A stretch of DNA of 43,029 nucleotides, taken from contig NZ_VLKP01000016.1 of assembly GCF_007830115.1 (NCBI RefSeq), positions 1 to 43,029 of the forward strand. Direction: 5' to 3'. The notes under the pieces are model-generated. The model was not told the origin of the DNA. It searched no databases and saw only the letters and a program-made list of their open reading frames with translations. Below, in pieces: positions 26,926-35,684 of this stretch. Numbering within the stretch: position 1 is the stretch's first letter; each line of letters starts with the position of its first letter. This DNA comes from Aerolutibacter ruishenii. Lineage in GTDB: Bacteria; Pseudomonadota; Gammaproteobacteria; Xanthomonadales; Xanthomonadaceae. A program made the translations under genes and the position numbers.

Positions 26926-27377
26926 GCGCGAAGTCTACGGTGTCGGTGGGCTGGCGCAGGGCGTGAGACGGTTGTGATGCATTGCTGTGCAACAGCTGAC
27001 GAACCTGCCGTAAGTTGCCGTGGACAAAGCAATTTCACCTTTATCCACACAGCATGTGGATAAGTCTGTGCATCGTGCTTCGGCTGTCGTGCGTGACGCC
27101 GTGAAAACAAGCTCTTGCGTCAGGTTGGACAAAAAAGTGCCATGTGCTGATTTCCCAGTAAAAACAATACCTTGTTCGTGAAACATTGCTGAACGACGTG
27201 TCCGCCATGCTGCGACGCATCGACAGATGACGGGAATTTGACCGCTGTGCACAACTGGCCCCGGCTGCAGCCCGCGCCGCTGCGCGCTGGGCGGCTTCAA
27301 GCCCACTTGTCAAGAGAATATTGGGACAAGGGTCTCGCTATGATGCCGAGCATGTCCCTGCTGTTCCCCTTCTCGTA
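26926..27377. other. Intergenic region upstream of priA
   Basis: This 452-bp stretch is more AT-rich than the genes on both sides and holds no gene I can support. It contains the DnaA-box pair at 27041-27063, a further near-match TGTGCACAA (27244-27252) and a short inverted repeat CTTGTC...GACAAG (27306-27330) upstream of the rightward gene. Confidence 0.5.
27041..27063. promoter_or_regulatory. Inverted pair of perfect DnaA boxes
   Basis: TTATCCACA (27041-27049) and TGTGGATAA (27055-27063) match the DnaA-box consensus exactly and face each other across 5 bp. The pair lies 115 bp upstream of the priA start. Confidence 0.6.
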
Positions 27378-28364
27378 GTGTCCGCATCCGTTTCCCCGTC
27401 GACCTCCTCCGCTCAGGCTGCCTTCCTGCGCGGCGTGGAGCGCCGTGGCGCGGTGCTGGCCGAGTTGCAGTGCGGCGATGCCAACGCAGGCGATGCTGCC
27501 CTCGCTGGAGCCATGCGCGCGTTCTGCGAAGCGGCGCCAGCCGTGACCATGGCCGACTGGCCGCACCGCTTCTGGGCCATCCTGCTGGCCCAGCCCGCCT
27601 TGCGGCAACGCGTGCCCGTGACCATGCCGCTGGAGGCGACGGACCGGCTGGGCGAGGTCCCCACCGGTCCACGCGCGGCCCTGCTGTTGCGGCTGGCGGC
27701 GGGCCTGTCGGAAACCGAGGCGGCTGCCGTGCTCGGGGTCGGCGTGGCCAGTTACCGGCTGGCCCTGCGAGGCGCGTTGCCGCACCACGCCGACGGCCGG
27801 GCCGATCCACAGGCCTGGCAGCACCTGCGCGACCAGGTGCACCGCCGGATCAAGACCCTGGCGCCGGAACGGTTGGCTCGCCTGGCCCAGGCGCGCGAGG
27901 CGATCCTGCGCGGCGAGCCCGCACCCACTTCGAAGCCGATGCCCACCACCGCCCCGGCACGCCGCCGCGGGGTGCTGGTGTTGTTATGGCTGCTGTTGCT
28001 GCTGTGCGCACTGGCGTTCGCCGCCACCTGGTGGTGGCCGGTGGACGGCGCCGGTCCGGGCGCGGCGCGCGGCGTGCGGGTCGAAGCCCTGCCGCCGGCC
28101 GAGCCGCCCGCGGCAACCCTGGGCGCGGATGCGGCCCTGCTGGCCCATCCCGACTTCGCCCTGCTGGCTGACCCGGCCACCGATGCCGAGGCGGCCGAGC
28201 TGGCGCTTTGGGCATGGATGGTGGCGGTGGACGCAGGCACGGTGCCTGCCGATCATCCCGCCAGCGCCGAGCCCGACGTGCCGGTGCCGGCGGAAGCCCT
28301 GCCAGAGGGGGGGCTGCCGCCGCTGGAGTCCGAAGCAGGAGCAGATGCCCATGCGCCGTCCTGA
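27378..28364 (+). CDS. Sigma-region-4-like HTH protein with a membrane helix
   Basis: The N-terminal 180 residues resemble the region 4 part of sigma factors: TGPRAALLLRLAAGLSETEA, then AAVLGVGVASYRLALRGALP, a helix-turn-helix in the right context, with no recognisable region 2. A single membrane helix follows (GVLVLLWLLLLLCALAFAAT), then an acidic Pro/Ala-rich tail. Such an arrangement suggests a membrane-tethered regulator rather than a working sigma factor. It overlaps the DUF3106 gene by 20 bp and the two probably form an operon. The GTG start at 27378 (VSASVSPSTSS) is my best choice, without a clear ribosome site. Confidence 0.55.
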   Translation: MSASVSPSTSSAQAAFLRGVERRGAVLAELQCGDANAGDAALAGAMRAFCEAAPAVTMADWPHRFWAILLAQPALRQRVPVTMPLEATDRLGEVPTGPRAALLLRLAAGLSETEAAAVLGVGVASYRLALRGALPHHADGRADPQAWQHLRDQVHRRIKTLAPERLARLAQAREAILRGEPAPTSKPMPTTAPARRRGVLVLLWLLLLLCALAFAATWWWPVDGAGPGAARGVRVEALPPAEPPAATLGADAALLAHPDFALLADPATDAEAAELALWAWMVAVDAGTVPADHPASAEPDVPVPAEALPEGGLPPLESEAGADAHAPS

Positions 28365-29019
28365 GCGTCCCGGACATCCTGGCCGCCGCCACGCGTGGCT
28401 GCCCCTTGTGCTGGCCGCGGGTCTGGGTCTGGGTCTGGCGCACGCCGCCAGCCCGGTGCTGGAGGCGTTTGGCGACAGCCTGGCCAAGCTGCCGGCGCCG
28501 CAACGCGCACAATTGCAGGCCCGCGCGGCGCAATGGGAGGCTTGGACGGACGCGGAGCGCGAGGCCTTCCGGCAGCGGGCCGCGGCCTGGGCGGCATTGT
28601 CGCCCCAGGCCCGGGCATGGCGTCGCGAACAGCATGCGGCCTGGCAGGGGCTGACCTCGGCGGAGCAGGCGCAACTGCGGGTGATGGCGGCCCGCTGGCA
28701 GCAGCTCGATCCCGCACGGCAACAGGCCTGGCGCTCGCGTTTCGATGCCTTGGACCGCAGTGAGCAACGCGGCTGGCTGCTCGGCCCCACCCTGGGTGCC
28801 GACTATCCGCGACTGCAACCGCTGCTGGCCCAGGTGCCCGCGTCCGACCGGGCGCCGTTGCTGCGGGTGCTGCGCGAAATGACGCCCCCCCAGCGCAGCG
28901 ACCTGGCGGTGCTGGTGCAGCGCACGCCGCCGCAGGACCGGCCGCAGTTGCGGCGCGAGCTGCTGTCCACCGCCGCGGCGCAGCGGCAGGCGTGGCTGTG
29001 GCAGCGGCTGGACCGCTGA
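28345..29019 (+). CDS. DUF3106-family periplasmic protein
   Basis: The 224-residue product starts at ATG 28345 behind AGGAG (28336-28340), inside the end of the preceding gene. A basic start and hydrophobic core (HAWLPLVLAAGLGLGLAHAA) form a signal peptide. The mature part is rich in Trp, Gln and Arg and repeats a helical pattern (RAAQWEAWTDAEREAFRQRA, RAAAWAALSPQARAWRREQH, QLDPARQQAWRSRFDALDRS), characteristic of DUF3106. The function is unknown. Overlap with the sigma-region-4-like gene suggests a joint, perhaps envelope-related, regulatory role (inference). Confidence 0.7.
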   Translation: MPMRRPERPGHPGRRHAWLPLVLAAGLGLGLAHAASPVLEAFGDSLAKLPAPQRAQLQARAAQWEAWTDAEREAFRQRAAAWAALSPQARAWRREQHAAWQGLTSAEQAQLRVMAARWQQLDPARQQAWRSRFDALDRSEQRGWLLGPTLGADYPRLQPLLAQVPASDRAPLLRVLREMTPPQRSDLAVLVQRTPPQDRPQLRRELLSTAAAQRQAWLWQRLDR

Positions 29020-29024
29020 GCCGG

Positions 29025-30146
29025 CTACATCCCCACCAGGCCGGCCAGCAACGCGTACATCGCCGCGAACGCTACCAGCAGCAGGTAAATCGAGCCGATC
29101 ACCAGGTACTTGAGCGAGGTCGCCAGCCAACCCTGCGCATACACGCGCTTCTGCATCAGCAGCAGGTACACCGGTACCCAGCACCACAGCGCCACGATGC
29201 CCAGGCGCGAGAACGCCTCCGCCAGCGAGCCCTGTGCAAACGCGTTGCCCAGCGCCACCAGCAGGAACGACACCAGCAGCGCCAGCAGCATGTAGGCATG
29301 GCTGTAGAGCGCCACGGTCAGGTGCTCCAGGTACAGCCGGCGCGAGCCCAGGTAGAACAACTTCAGCAGCAGCGCGAACACCGGCACCAGCACGAACAGC
29401 GCGGTCGGCAACGCGCCCATGAACGCCTGCAACACCTTGTCGCCATCGCTGCCCATGGTGGTGATGTTGCGTTGCGCCTTCGCCGCGCGGTCGGTCAGCC
29501 AGCGGTTGGCGAAGCCGGGCAGCCAACCGACGCGGATCGGGTCCTTGGCGGGGTCCCATTCCGAATCGAGGGTCACACCCTTCTGCCGCGACTGCGTTGT
29601 CGGCGGCATGGCCGCCGCCGGCGCCTGTTGCCGCAGTTCGGCGATGCGCGCGGCCGCGGCCCCCTGCACCTGGGTACGCAGGACCACCAGCGCCGGGCTC
29701 GCCCCCGGCGTGCCTCCAGCTTGCTGCTCTGCTTCGCCGATGCTGCGCAACGCCGCGTCGCGCGCCTGCTCCACCTCGGCCACCGTCTGCATCTGCCCGA
29801 ACCGGGTGTCGCCGGGGTCCAGCTGGAACGCCGGGCCGTCGGCGTGCACCGCCAGCTTGCCGACGAAGAACGTCAGCAGGCTGAGGATCACGAACAGGCG
29901 CAGTGGCGCGATATAGCGCACGCGGTGCCCGGCCAGGTATTGCAGGGCGACACGACCGGGCCATAGCAGGTCGCGCAGGGTGCGGAACACGCGGCCGTCC
30001 AGATGCCAGAACGACTCGAATACGTCCTCGATGGCGTGCGCGGCGTGCCGCACCGGGCTGGCCACCGGTTGCCCGCAGGCATGGCAGAACGCGCCCTGCA
30101 ACGGCGCCTGGCAGTTTTCGCAATGCGTGATGGTGTGTGCGCCCAA
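29025..30146 (-). CDS. DUF3667-like zinc-ribbon membrane protein
   Basis: The 373-residue protein opens with a zinc ribbon (CENCQAPLQGAFCHACGQ), followed by the family segment HAIEDVFESFWHLDGRVFRT, then LLWPGRVALQYLAGHRVRYI. A first membrane helix (LRLFVILSLLTFFVG) precedes a long Gln/Ala-rich loop. A C-terminal cluster of about four helices follows (ALFVLVPVFALLLKLFYL, YMLLALLVSFLLVALG, LGIVALWCWVPVYLLL, LVIGSIYLLLVAFAAMY). The function of the family is unknown. It is convergent with the DUF3106 gene, with a 5-bp gap. Confidence 0.75.
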   Translation of the reverse strand: MGAHTITHCENCQAPLQGAFCHACGQPVASPVRHAAHAIEDVFESFWHLDGRVFRTLRDLLWPGRVALQYLAGHRVRYIAPLRLFVILSLLTFFVGKLAVHADGPAFQLDPGDTRFGQMQTVAEVEQARDAALRSIGEAEQQAGGTPGASPALVVLRTQVQGAAAARIAELRQQAPAAAMPPTTQSRQKGVTLDSEWDPAKDPIRVGWLPGFANRWLTDRAAKAQRNITTMGSDGDKVLQAFMGALPTALFVLVPVFALLLKLFYLGSRRLYLEHLTVALYSHAYMLLALLVSFLLVALGNAFAQGSLAEAFSRLGIVALWCWVPVYLLLMQKRVYAQGWLATSLKYLVIGSIYLLLVAFAAMYALLAGLVGM

Positions 30147-30269
30147 CGTTCGTTTCCTTGACGGCGCCGTCCTGTCATCGGCGAGGCGCTAAGATAGCCA
30201 CCTGTCGCGACCCGGCGCCAGCGTCCGCCATCGGTTGCGTCGACGCGGCTGCAGTCGCCCGCCGCGCCC

Positions 30270-31670
30270 ATGTCGTCCGCTCCCACCCCAAACCCCGTCG
30301 CGCCCGAAGCGCGGCCCAGCCAGCGCCTGTCGGACGAAGTCCGCACCAGCGCGCTGTTGGCCGCGCCGCTGGTGGCCGGGCACGTGTCGACCGGCCTGAT
30401 CGGCTTCGTCGACAACGTGCTGGCCGGGCACCACAGCACCACCACGCTGGCCTCGGTGACCATCGGCACCGCGCTGTGGTGGCTGCCGATGATGGTGCCG
30501 ATCGGCACGCTGCTGTCGGTGCCGCCGACCGTGTCGCAACTGGACGGCGCCGGCCGTCGCGGCGAGATCGGCGCGGTGTTCCGCCAGGCGCTGTGGCTGG
30601 CCGTGGGCCTGGCGGTGGTGCTGTTCGCCTTCATGACCGTGCTGCCGCTGGCGCTGGCGCCGTTCGGCATCGCCCCGGAGATCATTCCCGGCGCCACCGC
30701 GTTCCTGCACGGCATCCGCTGGGGCGTGCCGGCGCTGACCCTGTTCTTCACCATGCGCTACCTCAGCGAAGGCCTGCACTGGACCCTGCCGACCATGCTG
30801 ATCAGCGCCGCCGGCCCGCTGCTGCTGCTGCCGATGGGCTGGGCGGCAACCTTCGGCCGCCTGGGCTTGCCCGAGATGGGCGCCGGCGGCCTTGGCCTGG
30901 CCTCGGCGGTGATGCTGTGGCTGCAGGCCATCGCCTTCGCGCTGGTGCTGCGCCGCGCGCGCCGCTTCGCCGACCTGGGTCTTTTCGCGCGCTTCGACCG
31001 CCCGCACTGGCCGACCATCCGCGGCCTGCTCGCCACCGGCCTGCCGATCGGGGTGACGGTGCTGATGGAAGGCGGACTGTTCATCGCCACCGCACTGCTG
31101 ATCGGGCGGCTGGGCGAGGTACCGGCCGCCGCGCACCAGATCGCGATCAACGTGGCCACGCTGTGCTTCATGGTGCCGATGGGCCTGGCCGAGGCGACCA
31201 CCGTGCGCGTGGGCCACGCGCTGGGCCGGGGCGACGTGCACGGCGTGCGCCGCGCCGCGTGGGCCGGGCTGTGTATTGTCCTGGCCAGCCAGTTGCTGTC
31301 CGCCACGGTGCTGCTCACCGCCAACGAATGGGTGGTCGGCATCTACACCCGCGACGCGGCGGTGGCCACGCTGGCCGCCGGGCTGCTGGTGTACGCGGCC
31401 ATGTTCCAGTTCCCCGATGGCGTGCAGGTCATGTCCGCCGGTTCGCTGCGTGGGCTGCAGGACACGCGGGTGCCGATGTTCCTGGCGATGTTCGCCTACT
31501 GGGGCGTGGGCATGCCGGTCGGCGCTGGCCTGGGCCTGGGCCTGGGCTGGGGGCCGAAGGGCATGTGGATCGGACTGATTGCCGGGTTGACCGTGGCCGC
31601 GGTGCTGCTGGGCGGGCGCTTCCTGCGCGCCAGTGCGCCGGCGCGGCTGGCGCGGCGGGTGTCGGTGTGA
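30270..31670 (+). CDS. MATE-family multidrug exporter (NorM-like)
   Basis: MATE transporters export cationic drugs or dyes in exchange for Na+ or H+. The 466-residue protein has 12 hydrophobic helices in two six-helix halves, the family size and form. The N-terminal start EVRTSALLAAPLVAGHVSTG, then IGFVDNVLAGHHSTTTLASV, matches the MATE first-helix pattern. The second half repeats it (AAHQIAINVATLCFMVPMGL, then AEATTVRVGHALGRGD). RSAGSLRGLQDTRVPMFLAM-like sequence (MSAGSLRGLQDTRVPMF) near the C-terminus is also typical. The substrate is unknown. The gene stands alone. Confidence 0.92.
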   Translation: MSSAPTPNPVAPEARPSQRLSDEVRTSALLAAPLVAGHVSTGLIGFVDNVLAGHHSTTTLASVTIGTALWWLPMMVPIGTLLSVPPTVSQLDGAGRRGEIGAVFRQALWLAVGLAVVLFAFMTVLPLALAPFGIAPEIIPGATAFLHGIRWGVPALTLFFTMRYLSEGLHWTLPTMLISAAGPLLLLPMGWAATFGRLGLPEMGAGGLGLASAVMLWLQAIAFALVLRRARRFADLGLFARFDRPHWPTIRGLLATGLPIGVTVLMEGGLFIATALLIGRLGEVPAAAHQIAINVATLCFMVPMGLAEATTVRVGHALGRGDVHGVRRAAWAGLCIVLASQLLSATVLLTANEWVVGIYTRDAAVATLAAGLLVYAAMFQFPDGVQVMSAGSLRGLQDTRVPMFLAMFAYWGVGMPVGAGLGLGLGWGPKGMWIGLIAGLTVAAVLLGGRFLRASAPARLARRVSV

Positions 31671-31918
31671 TGTCCGCGGGGAGCGTCTGTTTTCCGGCGT
31701 GCGTGGCGCGCCCGGCTGCGCAGGCGGGGTGGCGCATCGTCCGTCCCCGGGTAGGGCGATGCCATCCGCATCGCGTCGAGGCCTTCACGGGGCGACAGCG
31801 GCGCGTCCGTCACCCTTCCGTCCGGGCCGGTGACCAATGGCCGATGTGCATGGTGCCGCCGCGTGGCTAACCTGATCCTGGATCGACCGTTCAACGCCCG
31901 CTGGAGGGCACCGCTGCA

Positions 31919-33808
31919 ATGAGCACTCAACCCCCTCGCCGTGGCCCCATCGTCCGCCTGCTGGTTGGGCTGTGGGATGCGATGAACTTCACCCGGCGGC
32001 TGTTCTTCAACCTGGTGTTCTTCGGCCTGCTGATCCTGTTCCTGGCCATGCTCGGCGCCGGTGACCGCACACGTCCGCTGCTGGAGCGCAGCGCGCTGGT
32101 GATCGCGCCGGAAGGCGAACTGGTCGAGCAGTACACCATCGACCCGACCGTGCGCGCCTTCGCCAAGGCCATGGGCGATGGCCAGGACGAAGTGCGCCTG
32201 CGCGACCTGCTGGCCGCGCTGGACGCGGCCGCCAAGGACAAGCGCATCGAGCGCGTGGTGCTGCACCTGGACCAGCTCAGCGGCGGCGGCATGGCCTCGC
32301 GTCGCGAGGTGGCCGGGGCGGTGGCGCGGGTGCGCGCCAGCGGCAAGCAGGTGGTGGCGTTCGCCGAGGCGATGGACCAGGGCCAGTACCTGATCGCCGC
32401 CGAGGCCAACGAGGTCTACCTCGACCCGATGGGTGGCATGTTCCTCGAAGGCCTCGGCCGCTACCGCCAGTACTTCCGCGAGGGCCTGCAGGACAAGCTC
32501 GGCGTGGACGTGCACCTGTTCAAGGTGGGCGAATACAAGTCCGCCGCGGAGCCCTACGTGCTCGATGCCGCGTCGCCGGAGGCCAAGGAAGCCGACCTGT
32601 ACTGGATGAACGACGTGTGGCAGCGCTACGTGGCCGACGTGGCCAAGGCGCGCAAGCTGGACCCGGCCGCGATCACCGCCGGCATCGACACGCTGCCCGC
32701 CGGCATCGCCGCCGCCAGCGGCGACCTGGCCCGGTACGCGCTGCAGCAGAAACTGGTCGATGGCCTGAAGACCCGCGAGGAGTTCGACGCGCTGATGGCC
32801 CAGCGCGGCGTCGCCGACGAAGACGCGGAAGGTGGCTACCGCCAGGTCTCGCTCGACGGCTACGTCGCCCACGTCAACACCAGCCTCAACGCCATCGAGC
32901 CCGGCCGCAACCAGGTCGCCGTCGTGGTGGCCGAAGGCGAGATCACCGGCGGCGAACAGCCGCCGGGCACCATCGGCGGCGTGTCCACCTCGGCGCTGCT
33001 GCGCGAAGCGCGCGACGACGACAACGTCAAGGCGGTGGTGCTGCGCGTGGACTCGCCCGGCGGCGAGGTGTTCGCCTCCGAACAGATCCGCCGCGAAGTG
33101 GAAGGCCTCAAGGCCGCCGGCAAGCCGGTGGTGGTGTCAATGGGCGACCTGGCTGCCTCGGGCGGTTACTGGATCAGCATGAACGCCGATCGCATCTATG
33201 CCGACCCGTCCACGATCACCGGTTCGATCGGCATCTTCGGCATGATCCCGACGGTCCCGCGCACGCTGGAGAAGATCGGCGTGCGCACCGACGGCGTGGG
33301 CACCACGCGCTTCGCCGGTGCGTTCGACATTACCCGCACGCTGCAACCCGAAGTGGGGCAGGTGATCCAGTCGGTGATCGACAAGGGCTACCGCGATTTC
33401 ACCGGCAAGGTCGCCCTGGCGCGCAAGCAGCCGGTGGCGGCGATCGACGCGGTGGCGCGCGGTCGCGTGTGGAGCGGCGCGCAGGCCAAGGAGCGCGGCC
33501 TGGTGGACGAACTCGGCAGCCTGGACGCCGCGATCGACGATGCCGCCAGGCGCGCCAAGCTGGGCAAGCGCGACGCGTATGGCGTGCGTTACATCGAGAA
33601 GGCCGGCTCGCCGTTCGAGCAGTTCTTCGCCGGGTTTGCCGCCAGCCGTATCGGTGCAGCGATGTTGAAGGATTCCTCGCTGACGCAGGCGCTGGTCACG
33701 CAGGCCATGCCGCAGGCCGCGCAGGACCTGCGCTTCCTGCAGAGTGCGGCCAAGCCCACCCGTGGCGTACCGGTCAAGGCGCTGGCCTATTGCTTCTGCG
33801 GTTTGTAG
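31919..33808 (+). CDS. sppA: Signal peptide peptidase SppA (67 kDa type)
   Basis: SppA degrades signal peptides in the inner membrane. The 629-residue protein has an N-terminal anchor (FFNLVFFGLLILFLAMLGAG) and the two tandem S49 domains of the long enzyme. The catalytic Lys is Lys207 in KVGEYKSAAEP, and the Ser is Ser414 in GDLAASGGYWISM, close to the E. coli positions (Lys209 and Ser409). VVLRVDSPGGEVFASEQIR is the second-domain signature. ATG 31919 is well placed before the anchor. The 248 bp upstream show no gene. Confidence 0.96.
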   Translation: MSTQPPRRGPIVRLLVGLWDAMNFTRRLFFNLVFFGLLILFLAMLGAGDRTRPLLERSALVIAPEGELVEQYTIDPTVRAFAKAMGDGQDEVRLRDLLAALDAAAKDKRIERVVLHLDQLSGGGMASRREVAGAVARVRASGKQVVAFAEAMDQGQYLIAAEANEVYLDPMGGMFLEGLGRYRQYFREGLQDKLGVDVHLFKVGEYKSAAEPYVLDAASPEAKEADLYWMNDVWQRYVADVAKARKLDPAAITAGIDTLPAGIAAASGDLARYALQQKLVDGLKTREEFDALMAQRGVADEDAEGGYRQVSLDGYVAHVNTSLNAIEPGRNQVAVVVAEGEITGGEQPPGTIGGVSTSALLREARDDDNVKAVVLRVDSPGGEVFASEQIRREVEGLKAAGKPVVVSMGDLAASGGYWISMNADRIYADPSTITGSIGIFGMIPTVPRTLEKIGVRTDGVGTTRFAGAFDITRTLQPEVGQVIQSVIDKGYRDFTGKVALARKQPVAAIDAVARGRVWSGAQAKERGLVDELGSLDAAIDDAARRAKLGKRDAYGVRYIEKAGSPFEQFFAGFAASRIGAAMLKDSSLTQALVTQAMPQAAQDLRFLQSAAKPTRGVPVKALAYCFCGL

Positions 33809-33826
33809 GCCCGGGGCAGTTCGTCG

Positions 33827-34087
33827 TCAGCCGCCTGCGGCCTCGATCGCCGCGCGCTGCGCCTTCGCCGCGTCCTCAACCGCGCCTTCCACCGCGCGCG
33901 CCTTGTCCTGGGGCGCCTGGATCGCGTCACGCAGCTCGGTGTGACGCGCCGGGGCGGTGGCCTGCGGCTCGGGCGGGCGCTCCTTGTCCGGTGGCTCGGG
34001 GCGCGAGCAGGCGCTGAGCGGCAACGTCACGCAGGCCGCCAGCAGCAGGGCGCGGATCGATGTGAGGCGTGTGCCGGTCCCTGGCAA
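33827..34087 (-). CDS. Small lipoprotein
   Basis: A lipobox, LPLSAC, follows a hydrophobic stretch ([10 protein letters not shown]), so the mature protein starts at Cys and is lipid-anchored. The mature part is about 60 residues: a charged Pro/Glu-rich segment ([15 protein letters not shown]) and an Ala-rich helix ([20 protein letters not shown]). I chose TTG 34087 since it gives a signal peptide of normal length; ATG 34138 and GTG 34105 are in frame upstream. It ends convergent with sppA and its function is unknown. Confidence 0.55.
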   Translation of the reverse strand: MPGTGTRLTSIRALLLAACVTLPLSACSRPEPPDKERPPEPQATAPARHTELRDAIQAPQDKARAVEGAVEDAAKAQRAAIEAAGG

Positions 34088-34212
34088 ACGTACCGGGCCG
34101 GACACGTGGTGGTCGCTGGCGCAACGTGACACAGGCATGGCGGCACTCCCGGATGGGCCTGCGGCTATCCTACGCCTCGGGCGCGCGTGCGCCAGAACCT
34201 GCGGAGAGCACC

Positions 34213-34989
34213 ATGGACCCCAAGCGCTGGCGGCTGGACGGACAACTGGCCCTGGTCACCGGCGGCAGCGCCGGCATCGGCCACGCCATCGCCCGCGAGC
34301 TGCTGGGCTTCGGCGCCGACGTGCTGCTGGCCGCGCGCGACACCACCGCGCTCGACCGCGTGCGCGGCGAACTGCTGGAGGACTTCCCCGGGCGCGAAGT
34401 GCACGTTTTCGCCGCCGACGTGGCCGACGCCGACCAGCGCCGCGAACTGCTGGACCGGGTGGAGGACTTCGGCGAAGGCCTGCACATCCTGGTCAACAAT
34501 GCCGGCGGCAACCTCGGTAAGCCCGCCACCGACTACACCGAGGACGAGTGGCGGCAGATCTTCGAGGTCAACCTGTACTCGGCGTTCGAGCTGTCGCGCT
34601 ACGCGCACCCGCTGCTCACCCGCCACGCCAGTTCGGCCATCGTCAACGTCGGCAGCGTCTCCGGCCTGACCCACGTGCGCACCGGCGCGCCCTATGGCAT
34701 GAGCAAGGCGGCGATGCACCAGATGACGAAGAACCTGGCCGTGGAATGGGCCGAGGACGGCATCCGCGTCAACGCGGTGGCGCCGTGGTACATCCGCACC
34801 CGGCGCACGTCGAGCAAGCTGGCCGACCCCGATTACCTGGACGAAGTGCTGCTGCGCACGCCGATGGGCCGCGTGGGCGAGCCGGAGGAAGTCGCGGCGG
34901 CGGTGGCGTTCCTGTGCCTGCCGGCATCGAGCTATGTCACCGGCGAATGCATCGCGGTGGATGGCGGGTTCCTGCGCTATGGGTTCTGA
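34213..34989 (+). CDS. Short-chain dehydrogenase/reductase (SDR)
   Basis: A classical SDR of 258 residues. [12 protein letters not shown] is the nucleotide-binding TGxxxGIG motif, NNAGGN the NNAG motif, and [20 protein letters not shown] holds the catalytic Ser, Tyr and Lys (YxxxK). The Arg in [13 protein letters not shown] after strand 2 suggests NADP(H) preference. The NNAGGN form and overall layout resemble tropinone reductase-like SDRs; the true substrate is unknown. ATG 34213 follows GGAGAG. Confidence 0.93.
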   Translation: MDPKRWRLDGQLALVTGGSAGIGHAIARELLGFGADVLLAARDTTALDRVRGELLEDFPGREVHVFAADVADADQRRELLDRVEDFGEGLHILVNNAGGNLGKPATDYTEDEWRQIFEVNLYSAFELSRYAHPLLTRHASSAIVNVGSVSGLTHVRTGAPYGMSKAAMHQMTKNLAVEWAEDGIRVNAVAPWYIRTRRTSSKLADPDYLDEVLLRTPMGRVGEPEEVAAAVAFLCLPASSYVTGECIAVDGGFLRYGF

Positions 34990-35067
34990 CGACAGCCGGC
35001 GAATGCGCCGGCCGCCATTTGATCGAGCCAGCGTGCACGGAGTGCGTGAGTCGCGCTGTTGGCCGCC

Positions 35068-35547
35068 TCAGTCGGCAATCGGCAGGCTCAGCGTCTCCTT
35101 GACCTCTTCCATCACGATGTAGCTCTTTGATTCGCGCACGTGCGGCAGCGTCAGCAGCGTGCTGCCCAGCAGCTTGCGGTAGCTGGCCATCTCGCTGATC
35201 CGCGCCTTGAGCAGGTAGTCGAAGTCGCCCGAGACCAGGTGGCACTCCAGCACGTTGGGCAGGCGCAGCGCGGCGCGGCGGAACTCCTCGAAGATGTCGC
35301 CGGACTTGTACGCCAGGCTGATCTCCACGAACACCAGCAGCGTCGCCTTCACGTGCTGCGGGTCCAGCCGCGCGTGGTAGCCGGTGATGACCCCGTCGCG
35401 TTCCAGCCGACGCACGCGCTCGGTGCAGGGCGTCGTGGAAAGGCCCACGCGCTCGCCCAGCTCGGTGAACGAGATGCGGCCCTCCTCCTGCAGGATGCGC
35501 AGGATGTGGCGGTCAATCCTGTCGAATTCGCGTGCTTTGCTGGCCAT
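35068..35547 (-). CDS. lrp: Lrp/AsnC-family regulator
   Basis: The 159-residue protein begins [20 protein letters not shown], then [20 protein letters not shown], the AsnC-type helix-turn-helix. The C-terminal RAM ligand-binding domain follows ([40 protein letters not shown]). It is divergent from dadA with 137 bp between the starts, the usual arrangement for the Lrp-type activator of D-alanine catabolism that responds to alanine or leucine. The target assignment is inference from position. Confidence 0.93.
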   Translation of the reverse strand: MASKAREFDRIDRHILRILQEEGRISFTELGERVGLSTTPCTERVRRLERDGVITGYHARLDPQHVKATLLVFVEISLAYKSGDIFEEFRRAALRLPNVLECHLVSGDFDYLLKARISEMASYRKLLGSTLLTLPHVRESKSYIVMEEVKETLSLPIAD

Positions 35548-35684
35548 GTTGCACTGCAGAAATGTTGGTGGGCAGAGTTTACGCCTGTCCAGGCATGAAA
35601 AATCGAAAAAACTCCCTGCGTCGTTTGCCCGATACTGCGCCCCTTTGCCGGCACTCCCGCCGGCGACGACGGACGGGGCAGGCG

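Noticed and set aside
24721-27063. A 780-codon open frame on the plus strand
   Set aside because: It is the complement of priA and its Gly/Ala/Arg/Gln-rich translation has no family features; long antisense frames are expected in GC-rich DNA.
27041-27063. Chromosomal replication origin
   Set aside because: Only two exact DnaA boxes, no AT-rich unwinding element that I could identify, and no dnaA, dnaN or gidA nearby.
27850-30123. A 757-codon leftward open frame
   Set aside because: It crosses three well-supported genes on both strands and reads as Arg/Ala/Gly/Pro-rich shadow sequence.
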